Source: Hymenobacter monticola (GTDB lineage: Bacteria; Bacteroidota; Bacteroidia; Cytophagales; Hymenobacteraceae). From it: a stretch of 64,000 nt of DNA. Location: positions 2,108,001 to 2,172,000 of the forward strand of contig NZ_CP094534.1 of the NCBI RefSeq assembly GCF_022811645.1, read 5' to 3'. Positions 8,243 through 16,285 of this stretch are shown here, one piece after another. The notes under the pieces were generated by a model. The model was given only the letters and a program-made list of their open reading frames with translations. It was not told the origin of the DNA and did not search any database. The stretch's first letter is position 1. Each line of letters begins with the position of its first letter. A program made the translations under genes and the position numbers.

Positions 8243-8773
8243 ATGACTGCCCTCGACATCCTGCTGTTGCTGCCCATCGGCATCGGAGCCGTGAAGGGCT
8301 ACCGGCGCGGGCTGGTGCTGGAGGTGGTGTCGCTGCTGGCCTTCGTGCTGGCGGCAGTAGGCGGGCTCAGCCTGCTCTCGGCGGCGGTGCCACTGGTGCG
8401 GCAGTACGTGGGCGATGCTTTCGGGATGCTGCCGCTGCTGTCGTTTGCGCTGGTGTTTGTGGGCATTATGTGGGGCGTGCACCTGCTGGGCGGCCTGCTC
8501 AAAACCGCCGTGCACCTCACCCCGCTGGGCGTGCTCGACAACCTGCTGGGCGGCGCGGCCGGCGTGCTGAAATGGCTACTCGGCCTGAGCCTGTTGCTGC
8601 ATGGCACGGCGCTGGCAGGCCTGCCTCTGCTTTCAGCCAACCTCGTGGCTGGCTCGCAGGTGCTGCCCATTGTGCGGCAGGCCACCCCGCTAGCCCTGCA
8701 AATCACCGGCTACGTGCTGCCCATCGCCCAGGACCTGCTGGTTCGGATGCGGGCAGCGTTTGTGAAGGGTTGA
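8243..8773 (+). CDS. CvpA family membrane protein
   Basis: 176 residues with about four hydrophobic segments (LDILLLLPIGIGAVKGY; LVLEVVSLLAFVLAAVGGLS; LLSFALVFVGIMWGVHLLGG; WLLGLSLLLHGTALAGL). The N-terminal ALDI ... G-KGYRRGLV pattern is that of CvpA, an inner-membrane protein linked to colicin V export in E. coli and to envelope homeostasis elsewhere. Its molecular function is not established. The ATG at 8243 follows the heptamer array, and the stop codon at 8771 lies inside the left arm of the next array. Confidence 0.9.
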   Translation: MTALDILLLLPIGIGAVKGYRRGLVLEVVSLLAFVLAAVGGLSLLSAAVPLVRQYVGDAFGMLPLLSFALVFVGIMWGVHLLGGLLKTAVHLTPLGVLDNLLGGAAGVLKWLLGLSLLLHGTALAGLPLLSANLVAGSQVLPIVRQATPLALQITGYVLPIAQDLLVRMRAAFVKG

Positions 8774-8856
8774 GTGTTGAGGGTTGAATGTTGAGTTGCA
8801 CATGCCCCCAAATCCTTCCTTCAATTCAACATTCAACCCTCAACACTCAACCCTTC
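8764..8856. repeat. Heptamer-array inverted pair spanning the cvpA stop codon
   Basis: Arms 8764-8798 and 8822-8856 are 35 bp each with one mismatch and a 23-bp spacer. The right arm contains four consecutive heptamers (ATTCAAC twice, CCTCAAC, ACTCAAC). The left arm includes the last codons and stop of cvpA; the right arm ends 5 bp before the start of the amidotransferase gene. Confidence 0.93.
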
Positions 8857-8861
8857 AAAGA

Positions 8862-9458
<597 letters not shown>

Positions 9459-9469
9459 CGAGAAACGAG

Positions 9470-10252
9470 ATGGAATTGCGCCGCCAGCACCAACACGGGT
9501 ACGAGTACGTGGACGAAGGCCAGGGCCCCGTGCTGCTGCTGCTGCACGGCCTGTTCGGCGCGCTCAGCAACTGGCAGGACGTAGTGGAGGAGTTTGCGTC
9601 CGACCACCGCGTCATCATCCCCCTGTTGCCCATCTACGACATGCCCCTCACCCAGGCCGGCGTGCCGGGCCTGGTGGCTTATGTCGAAGGCTTCGTGAAA
9701 GCTCTGGCGCTGCCGCCGTCGTTCACGGTGCTCGGCAACTCGCTGGGTGGGCACATTGCCTTGGTGTATGCCCTGAGCAACCCGGCCCGCGTGAGCCGCC
9801 TCGTGCTCACCGGCAGCAGCGGTTTGTTTGAAGACAGCATGGGCGGCTCCTTCCCCAAGCGCGGCAATTACGCCTATGTGCAGGAGCGGGTGGGCTACAC
9901 TTTTTACGACCCTGCCATTGCCACCCAGGAACTGGTTGACGAAATCTTCAACGTCACCAACTCCAATGCCAAGTGTCTGCGCATCATTGCCATTGCCCGC
10001 TCGGCTCAGCGCCACAACCTGAGCAAGGAGCTGACGAAAGTAGCGGTGCCCACGCTGCTGGTGTGGGGGCTGAACGATACCATCACGCCCCCGCCGGTGG
10101 CCCACGAGTTTGCCCGCCTGCTGCCCCAGGCCGAGCTGCGCTTCCTCGACCACTGCGGCCACGCCCCCATGATGGAGCGTCCCGCCGGCTTCAACGCCTA
10201 CCTGCGCCACTTTTTGCGTACTACTGCCACGGCGCCCGCCGCCGCTGCCTAA
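9470..10252 (+). CDS. Alpha/beta hydrolase fold protein
   Basis: 260 residues. LLLLHGLFGALSNWQ carries the HG oxyanion motif, the nucleophile elbow is GNSLGGH (Ser), the acid is likely the Asp in WGLNDTITPP, and the catalytic His is in DHCGHAPMMERP. The triad is therefore complete. The family covers esterases, C-C hydrolases and haloperoxidase-like enzymes, and the substrate cannot be read from the sequence. It follows the amidotransferase gene by 11 bp, so co-transcription is likely. The tail after residue 250 is a short Ala/Thr/Pro stretch. Confidence 0.9.
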   Translation: MELRRQHQHGYEYVDEGQGPVLLLLHGLFGALSNWQDVVEEFASDHRVIIPLLPIYDMPLTQAGVPGLVAYVEGFVKALALPPSFTVLGNSLGGHIALVYALSNPARVSRLVLTGSSGLFEDSMGGSFPKRGNYAYVQERVGYTFYDPAIATQELVDEIFNVTNSNAKCLRIIAIARSAQRHNLSKELTKVAVPTLLVWGLNDTITPPPVAHEFARLLPQAELRFLDHCGHAPMMERPAGFNAYLRHFLRTTATAPAAAA

Positions 10253-10381
10253 ACGGCGGGTATCTTTTCGGCGGCTCGATTGTTGTTCGTTAAACCATCA
10301 CGCCCCCGGGCACTGTTTTATTTATCCTTTCCACCCATATCGTCCTTATTTGCCGTTTACCTCATTATTAGCCTGAATAAT

Positions 10382-11059
10382 ATGCCTGCCCTGCTCGCCG
10401 AGGACTTACTCAACGAAATGATTCCGCCCCTGAAAGGCACCGATTCGGCGGGCAAAGCAGCGCGCTGGCTCGATGAGTTTCACGTGGCCCAACTGCCGGT
10501 GCTCGACAACCGCCACTACCGCGGCCTCGTGACCGAGTCTGACCTGGCCGATTTCGACGACCCCGAAACCCTGCTTTCCGAACTTTCGCTCGGCTACGCC
10601 GATACGTACGTGCGCCCCGACCAGCACTTTTACCGCGTGATGGAGCTGGCCATCGAAAATAAAATCCAGCTCGTGCCCGTCGTCGATGAGCACCAGGAGT
10701 ACGCGGGCGTGGTCACCATTGCCGATGCCTTGGCTGCCTTCGGTCAGCAGCCGGCCGGCGGAGGTCAAGGCGGCATCATCGTCCTCACCATGGAGGAGCG
10801 CGACTACTCGCTCACCCAAATCAGCCGCTACGTAGAGGAGAATAATGCCAAGGTGCTCAGCGCCCTGGTAGCGCAGGACGAAGTCGACCCCGCCCGCATC
10901 CGCCTCACCCTCAAACTAAACACCGACAACCTGACCCGCATCACCGCCACGCTGGAGCGGTTTGGCTACGTGGTCACGGCGCAGTTCAGCGGCACCGCTG
11001 CCCCCAATGAGGACGAGCAGGACCGCTACGATGCCCTGCTGCGGTACCTGAGCGTTTGA
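10382..11059 (+). CDS. CBS-domain protein with C-terminal ACT-like region
   Basis: 225 residues. Two CBS motifs span about 1-135 (LPVLDNRHYRGLVTESDL and LVPVVDEHQEYAGVVTIADAL). The remainder (GIIVLTMEERDYSLTQISRY ... ITATLERFGYVV) resembles an ACT-type ligand-binding fold. CBS pairs bind adenine nucleotides, so a nucleotide-sensing regulatory role is an inference. In Cytophagales this gene commonly lies just upstream of nadK and the envelope genes, as here. The ATG at 10382 begins the conserved sequence; the frame upstream, open to 10280, is not conserved-looking. Confidence 0.88.
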   Translation: MPALLAEDLLNEMIPPLKGTDSAGKAARWLDEFHVAQLPVLDNRHYRGLVTESDLADFDDPETLLSELSLGYADTYVRPDQHFYRVMELAIENKIQLVPVVDEHQEYAGVVTIADALAAFGQQPAGGGQGGIIVLTMEERDYSLTQISRYVEENNAKVLSALVAQDEVDPARIRLTLKLNTDNLTRITATLERFGYVVTAQFSGTAAPNEDEQDRYDALLRYLSV

Positions 11060-11066
11060 TAAGCGG

Positions 11067-12527
11067 GTGCTCGGAGTCTTCTTACTATTGCTGCGGATGC
11101 TGTTGGCCAGCCCGGCCATTAGCCAGGCGCCCGCCGACACGCTGCCCCGCCCGCTGAAACCTGTGGTAGCGCCCGCCGATACGCTGGTGCGCGTGCTCCC
11201 CTGCCAGGGAGTAGACCGCGCGCCTGTGGGCTCCATCCTGTTTTTGGGCAATGCCGTCACCAAGGAGCGCATCCTGCGGGTTGAGCTCGACTTTCGCGAA
11301 AGCGATACGCTGGCCGTGGCCGACATAGCCGGCCGCCTCGAAGCCAACCGCAGCCGCTTGTTCAATTTGCAGCTGTTTCATGCGGTGGTGGTGCAGGCCA
11401 GCTGCAGCGGCGGGAAGTGGCTTATCGTATTCGGCCTGCAGGAACGACTCTACACCTTCCCGGTGCCCATCTTCTCGCTGGCCGACCGCAACCTGCGCTC
11501 CTGGCTCGACCGCTCCGACCGCTGGCGCCGGCTCGATTACGGTGTGCACTTGGTGCGCACCAACTTCCGCGGCCGCAACGAGCAAGTCAGTGCCAACCTG
11601 CAACTTGGGTTCAACCGCAAGTACGAGTTGTTCTACGAAGCACCTGGCCTGGGGCACTACCGCCGCCTGGGCCTCGGCGCGGGTGTGTCTTACTACCAAA
11701 GTCACACCCTCGACTACATCACTCTAGCCGACCGCCTCGTGCCGTTTCGGGCCGATGAGAGCTTTCCCATTCAGCGCTTCTACGCCACGGCGGGGCTGCG
11801 GCTGCGCCACACGGTGCAGTTCCTCACCGCGTTCGATGTTTCCTACCACCGTGAGCGAATTACCGATTCCATCAACTTTTACAACCCCGTGTATTACCTG
11901 GGCCGTACCCAGCGCGAATACCTCGACCTGACGCTCACCAGCACCCGTAACCAGCGCAAAACCTTTGCCTACCCGCTCACCGGCCAATACGCGCAGGTCT
12001 CGCTTTCACACCGCGTCTTTCTGGGGGGTGTCGCGCCCGGCATCACCACGCTGCACCTCAGCTACTCGCGCTATCTGGCGTTGGGGCACAATTTCTACTA
12101 CAGCATCGGCCTGAGCGGACAAACGCGCCTCGCCCGGCACCTGGCCTACGCCGACTCCCGCGCCCTGGGCTACGCCGACCTGGTGCGGGGCTACGACGAG
12201 TACGTTATCGACGGCCGGCACTACGGCCTGGTGCAGCAGGGGGTGTCGTATGCTTTGTTAAAGCCCCGCGCCATTCGCCTGGGTAGCATCGACAATCCCA
12301 AAATCAACACCATCCCGCTCGCCGTCTACCTCAATATCTTTACCGACGCCGGCTATGTGGTCGCGCCGGTTGTACCGCCCCAAAACCGTTTGCCGAATCA
12401 GTTATTAAGCTCCGTTGGCCTCGGCCTGCACCTGGTCACGTACTACGACCGGGTCTTTACCGTCGAGTATACCCTGAACGGCCTCGGCCAGACAGGCTAC
12501 TTTTTCAGAGCCGAATTCCCCATCTAA
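11067..12527 (+). CDS. Single-POTRA outer-membrane beta-barrel protein (BamA/TamA superfamily)
   Basis: 486 residues from a GTG at 11067, 7 bases after the CBS gene, so the two are likely one operon. The start gives a signal peptide (MLGVFLLLLRMLLASPAISQA). One POTRA-like domain follows (VGSILFLGNAVTKERILRVEL ... LFNLQLFHAVVV, shown in parts), then a 16-strand-type barrel rich in alternating aromatic residues. It is far shorter than BamA (832 residues, also in this window). An outer-membrane insertase or transporter role is inferred from the family; the cargo is unknown. An alternative ATG start lies at 11097. Confidence 0.85.
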   Translation: MLGVFLLLLRMLLASPAISQAPADTLPRPLKPVVAPADTLVRVLPCQGVDRAPVGSILFLGNAVTKERILRVELDFRESDTLAVADIAGRLEANRSRLFNLQLFHAVVVQASCSGGKWLIVFGLQERLYTFPVPIFSLADRNLRSWLDRSDRWRRLDYGVHLVRTNFRGRNEQVSANLQLGFNRKYELFYEAPGLGHYRRLGLGAGVSYYQSHTLDYITLADRLVPFRADESFPIQRFYATAGLRLRHTVQFLTAFDVSYHRERITDSINFYNPVYYLGRTQREYLDLTLTSTRNQRKTFAYPLTGQYAQVSLSHRVFLGGVAPGITTLHLSYSRYLALGHNFYYSIGLSGQTRLARHLAYADSRALGYADLVRGYDEYVIDGRHYGLVQQGVSYALLKPRAIRLGSIDNPKINTIPLAVYLNIFTDAGYVVAPVVPPQNRLPNQLLSSVGLGLHLVTYYDRVFTVEYTLNGLGQTGYFFRAEFPI

Positions 12528-12532
12528 ATGGT

Positions 12533-12562
12533 TTTGCGCCCGGGCTCCAGGTTATTAATTTG
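12533..12562 (+). promoter_or_regulatory. Candidate nadK promoter
   Basis: TTTG at 12533-12536, an 18-bp spacer, then TTAATTTG at 12555-12562, which differs by one base from the Bacteroidota -7 consensus TAnnTTTG. It would give a leader of about 55 bases. Confidence 0.35.
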
Positions 12563-12622
12563 TTGTGAATCTTCCGGCGGACCCGCGCTTGCTGCTGGCA
12601 TAAGCGCGTTCGCCCCTTCCGC

Positions 12623-13516
12623 ATGAAAATCGCCATCCTCGGCAAGCCCTTCAACGACGAAGCCGCCCCCGCCATCCAAGCCCTGCTCGACGACCTGGCC
12701 GCGCGCCGGGCCGAAGTCCGCATCGGCGAATCCTTCCGCACCTTCCTCGACAACCGCCTGCGTCTGCCTCCCGGCACCACCGAGTTCCGGCGCGGCGACT
12801 CGTTGCGCGGGGTGCAGTTCGTCCTCAGCATCGGCGGCGACGGCACCCTGCTCGACACCGTCACCTACGTCGGCAGCCTGCAAATCCCCATCCTGGGCAT
12901 TCACACCGGCCGTTTAGGCTTCTTGGCTACCATCACCCCCGACCGCATTGCCCAAGCCATCGACGCCCTCTATAAAGGCCATTTCACCCTCGAAGAGCGC
13001 AGCTTGATTCGCGTCGACACCGACCCCGACGTATTCGGTAGCCTCAATTTCGGGCTCAACGAGTTCAGTGTCCTCAAGCGTGACACGTCGTCCATGATTG
13101 TGGTGCATACGTATATCGACGGCGAGTACCTGAACTCCTACTGGGCCGACGGCCTGGTGGTGGCCACTCCCACGGGCTCTACCGGCTATTCCCTGAGCTG
13201 CGGCGGCCCCGTGATGCTGCCCCAAACAAACAATTTCATTATTGCTCCCGTATGCCCCCACAATCTGAATGTGCGCCCCTTGGTGGTGTCGGACCAGAGC
13301 GTGATTTCCTTCGAAATCGAAGGCCGTAGCACCAGCTATATGCTGGCGCTCGACTCCCGCTCCCTTCCCGTCGAAGCCTCCGTTCAGATTGCCGTTCGCC
13401 GAGAAACATTCAATGCCCGCCTAGTAAAACTCAACCACGTAAACTTCCTAAGTACCTTGCGCAGCAAACTCAACTGGGGTTTGGACCGCCGAAACCCAGT
13501 TGGCATACAAGTCTAA
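12623..13516 (+). CDS. nadK: NAD kinase
   Basis: 297 residues. The kinase motif GGDGT is at residues 71-75 after LSI, the NAD-binding LNE motif appears in GLNEFSVLKRD, and the glycine-rich loop is TPTGSTGYSLSCGGP. The enzyme phosphorylates NAD+ to NADP+ with ATP or polyphosphate and is the sole source of NADP. The ATG at 12623 begins the conserved MKIAILGKPF. It starts the block nadK, DUF6089, DUF6089, uppS, bamA, skp, skp, which is conserved in Cytophagales, although probable promoters inside the block suggest separate transcripts. Confidence 0.97.
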   Translation: MKIAILGKPFNDEAAPAIQALLDDLAARRAEVRIGESFRTFLDNRLRLPPGTTEFRRGDSLRGVQFVLSIGGDGTLLDTVTYVGSLQIPILGIHTGRLGFLATITPDRIAQAIDALYKGHFTLEERSLIRVDTDPDVFGSLNFGLNEFSVLKRDTSSMIVVHTYIDGEYLNSYWADGLVVATPTGSTGYSLSCGGPVMLPQTNNFIIAPVCPHNLNVRPLVVSDQSVISFEIEGRSTSYMLALDSRSLPVEASVQIAVRRETFNARLVKLNHVNFLSTLRSKLNWGLDRRNPVGIQV

Positions 13517-13572
13517 CGGTCAGTTTTTTTAGGAAAAAATGGGGGAAACTTTTTTTAGTTCCCGATTAGGCC

Positions 13573-13580
13573 TACTTTTG
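13573..13580 (+). promoter_or_regulatory. -7 element (TACTTTTG) before the first DUF6089 gene
   Basis: TACTTTTG matches the Bacteroidota consensus TAnnTTTG exactly. A T-rich stretch at 13550-13557 stands in for the TTTG -33 box. It would give a leader of about 65 bases. Confidence 0.45.
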
Positions 13581-13653
13581 TCACCGTCTGAAACTGCGCA
13601 TTCACTGCACTGCCCTCACACCTCGAAACTCGAATCATCATTTTCGTTGCCTT

Positions 13654-14586
13654 ATGAAAAATATTTTCACTTATTCCTCGGCAATTGCGCTTGGGCTGGC
13701 CTTGGTGGCCACACCGGATGCAGATGCTCAGCAGTTCAGCAAGCGCAAGCAATACAACTCGATTGGCTTCAGCCTGAACGCCATGAACTATTTCGGTGAT
13801 GTTACGCCGGTTACTAACTTCACCAGCTTGCGCCTCGGTGCTACCCGCGTAGGGGCTGGCGTATCCATTACCCGCCGCTTTTATCCGCGTGTGTCTGGTC
13901 GTTTTGGCGTTTCCTACGGCCGTATCTCGGGTGATGATGCTCTGGCTGCCAACCAGGACGACCCCAACGCTCGTTTTCGCTATAATCGGAACTTCTCTTT
14001 CCGGAACGACATTCTCGAAGCTTCGGCTGTTGCCATCATCGACCTGATTGAAAACCGCAACAACTATTTGAAGCGCCCGGACTTTGTGCCTTATGTATTC
14101 GCGGGTGTTGCTGGTTTCTATCACAACCCGAAAGGCTTGGTAGGGCCTAATGCTGGTGGTGGACTGACCGAGGGCGAATATGTTGCCCTAGCTGACGTGC
14201 AAACTGAAGGCCAAGCCAGCAAATACGGACAGACCCAATTCTCTATTCCCTTTGGTGGTGGTATCCGTTACCGCATCAACCGGAATTTCGATGCAAGCCT
14301 CGAAATCGGCTGGCGTAAAACGTTTACCGATTATCTTGATGACGTGGGAGGTAAGTTTGCTGACCCCGCCAAACTGGTTACACCGGCTCAGCAGTATTTC
14401 GGTCGTAATATTACCCGTAGTATTTCTATGCCAGATGGTAACTTTAACGCTGGTACTTTCCCTGGCTTTACGAATCCCACCGCGCAACGTGGTGACGTCG
14501 GCAATAAAACCGACTGGTACATCGTTACCGGCGTTACGTTGAACTACATCTTGACGCCCCGCATCAAGAACCCCAAATTCCGCTAA
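13654..14586 (+). CDS. DUF6089 family outer-membrane beta-barrel protein (copy 1)
   Basis: 310 residues with a signal peptide (MKNIFTYSSAIALGLALVAT ... ADA, then QQ). The mature part opens with SIGFSLNAMNYFGDVTPV and includes FGVSYGRISGDDAL, LPYVFAGV-type strands (FVPYVFAGVAGFYHNP) and an aromatic C-terminal strand (WYIVTGVTLNYIL). This is the DUF6089 porin-like family, predicted to form an 8- to 12-strand outer-membrane barrel. Its function is unknown. A smaller paralogue follows 47 bases downstream. Codon use is less GC-biased than in neighbouring genes (for example GTT, GGT, GCT), consistent with high expression. Confidence 0.9.
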   Translation: MKNIFTYSSAIALGLALVATPDADAQQFSKRKQYNSIGFSLNAMNYFGDVTPVTNFTSLRLGATRVGAGVSITRRFYPRVSGRFGVSYGRISGDDALAANQDDPNARFRYNRNFSFRNDILEASAVAIIDLIENRNNYLKRPDFVPYVFAGVAGFYHNPKGLVGPNAGGGLTEGEYVALADVQTEGQASKYGQTQFSIPFGGGIRYRINRNFDASLEIGWRKTFTDYLDDVGGKFADPAKLVTPAQQYFGRNITRSISMPDGNFNAGTFPGFTNPTAQRGDVGNKTDWYIVTGVTLNYILTPRIKNPKFR

Positions 14587-14633
14587 CCAGCGGCCGCTGG
14601 TTGAGGCCCTTTCCTAGCCAGTAGATTGTTTAA

Positions 14634-15389
14634 ATGACAAATTCGATTTTCAACACCGCACTCCTCGTTTGCCTTGTGCAAGCGGGGAGTGCGTTTTTTT
14701 GTGCATCGGCTCATGCACAAAACACCAGCGAACTGGGCATAGGCATCGGCGCTACCAACTACCGCGGCGAAATTTCACCGGAGTACCAGCTGCAGAATAG
14801 CCGCCCTGCCTTCACCGTGTTCTATCGCAAAGACGTATCGGTGCCCATCACCCTGCGGGGGGGCCTCACCGCCGGGTTGCTACGGGCCGATGACGGCAAC
14901 GTGAGCGGCTCCAACGGTGGGGTGCCGCCCTTGCTAGGCTATCGGCAGGCCAACACCAAGGGAAGCATTCTGGAAGCATCGGCAGTGGTGGAGTATAACT
15001 TCTTGGACTACCACTACCGTACCGATAAGATACATTTTACGCCGTATCTGTTTGCGGGCCTAGCAGCTTTCTACGCCAATACCAGCACCGTCACCAACAA
15101 TTCCCGCCTCGGCAATGACCTCAACCGGGACGGAAGTATGCTGGGCTTCTCTATCCCGGCGGGAGCTGGCTTGAAATATGCGTTGTCGGAGCACCTCAAT
15201 CTGGGACTGGAAGTGGGAGTGCGCAAGGCTTTCACCGACCAACTTGACCATTTGGGCGACCAAGACCCGCTGCTGGTGAACCCGCACGACCAGGATTGGT
15301 ATTACTATAGCGGCTTAAGTCTGTCCTATACTTTTTATAAAATACCCTGCCCCAGCCAATACAAAAAGAATAAAAAGCTGCTCAAATAG
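14634..15389 (+). CDS. DUF6089 family outer-membrane beta-barrel protein (copy 2)
   Basis: 251 residues, paralogous to the preceding gene: ELGIGIGATNYRGEISPEYQ, ILEASAVVEYNFLDY, FTPYLFAGLAAFY, LNLGLEVGVRKAFTDQLD and WYYYSGLSLSYTFY. The signal peptide is MTNSIFNTALLVCLVQAGSA ... AHA, cut before Q29. Codons 8 to 22 also form a strong terminator-type hairpin with a U7 tail (see the terminator entry). No better start exists downstream: an in-frame GTG at codon 15 would destroy the signal peptide. The C-terminus is Lys-rich (KKNKKLLK), unusual for a barrel. Function unknown. Confidence 0.88.
   Translation: MTNSIFNTALLVCLVQAGSAFFCASAHAQNTSELGIGIGATNYRGEISPEYQLQNSRPAFTVFYRKDVSVPITLRGGLTAGLLRADDGNVSGSNGGVPPLLGYRQANTKGSILEASAVVEYNFLDYHYRTDKIHFTPYLFAGLAAFYANTSTVTNNSRLGNDLNRDGSMLGFSIPAGAGLKYALSEHLNLGLEVGVRKAFTDQLDHLGDQDPLLVNPHDQDWYYYSGLSLSYTFYKIPCPSQYKKNKKLLK
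14657..14700 (+). terminator. Intrinsic-terminator hairpin inside the signal-peptide codons of the second DUF6089 gene
   Basis: Left arm 14657-14672 and right arm 14678-14693 form a continuous 16-bp stem (two G-U pairs, at 14665/14685 and 14668/14682) with a CTTGT loop. Seven T residues follow at 14694-14700. It sits 70 bases after the stop of copy 1 and 23 bases into copy 2. It may terminate copy 1 transcripts, or attenuate copy 2 depending on translation. Confidence 0.85.
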
Positions 15390-15520
15390 CTGCTGCGAGG
15401 GGCGAAGAGGCTGAAAAACAAAGGGCTTTGCCCGGGTTATTACCGCTGCATCAGTACAAGTAACGCCGCTGAATGCAACCATTTCCGTAACTTGCGGGCT
15501 CTTTTAGCGAAACCGCAAAG

Positions 15521-16267
15521 ATGACCGGCAAGGCCGAAATAGATACTCAAAACATCCCTGCTCATGTGGCCGTCATCATGGACGGCAATGGGCGTTGGGC
15601 CAAGAAGCGGGGTGGCCTGCGGGTGTTCGGGCACCAGAGTGCCATCACGGCCGTGCGCGAAACCGTGGAGGAAGCTGCCCAACTGGGGGTGCGCTACCTG
15701 ACGCTGTACGCCTTCTCTACCGAAAATTGGAACCGTCCGGCTCTCGAGGTAATGGCCTTGATGCAACTGCTGGTGCACACCATTCGGCAGGAAACAGCCA
15801 CGTTGCTCAAAAACAGCATTCGTCTGGAGGCCATCGGCGATTTGAGCACGTTGCCGGGCAGCTGCCAGCGCGAGTTGGCCGAAGCTATGGAGCTGACCAA
15901 GGGCGGCCGCCGCATGACGCTGGTGCTGGCCCTGAGCTATAGTGGGCGCTGGGACCTGACCCAGGCCGCGCGGCGCATGGCCGAGGATGTGGCCAGCGGC
16001 CGGCTTCAGCCCGCTCAGGTAAGCGAAAGCACGGTGGCGAGCTACTTGGTAACGGCTAAGATGCCGGACCCGGAATTGCTCATCCGCACTAGCGGCGAGC
16101 AGCGCATCAGCAATTTCTTGCTGTGGCAACTCGCTTATACGGAACTATACATCACGGATTTGCTGTGGCCGGATTTCCGGAAGGAGCATTTTCAGGAGGC
16201 CATTCGGGCCTACCAGGGCCGGGAGCGGCGCTTTGGTAAAACGAGCGAGCAAGTGACTGTCTCTTAA
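15521..16267 (+). CDS. uppS: Isoprenyl transferase / undecaprenyl diphosphate synthase
   Basis: 248 residues. The signature VIMDGNGRWAKKRG (Asp21 to Ala27) binds the allylic diphosphate, and LYAFSTENWNRP and RTSGEQRISNFLLWQLAYTE (in parts) are the other conserved cis-prenyltransferase motifs. It adds isopentenyl units to farnesyl diphosphate, giving the C55 lipid carrier for peptidoglycan and O-antigen. It stands 18 bases before bamA, so the two are co-transcribed; this uppS-bamA-skp order is common in Bacteroidota. Confidence 0.96.
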   Translation: MTGKAEIDTQNIPAHVAVIMDGNGRWAKKRGGLRVFGHQSAITAVRETVEEAAQLGVRYLTLYAFSTENWNRPALEVMALMQLLVHTIRQETATLLKNSIRLEAIGDLSTLPGSCQRELAEAMELTKGGRRMTLVLALSYSGRWDLTQAARRMAEDVASGRLQPAQVSESTVASYLVTAKMPDPELLIRTSGEQRISNFLLWQLAYTELYITDLLWPDFRKEHFQEAIRAYQGRERRFGKTSEQVTVS

Positions 16268-16285
16268 ATTCTTGTAATTTATACT

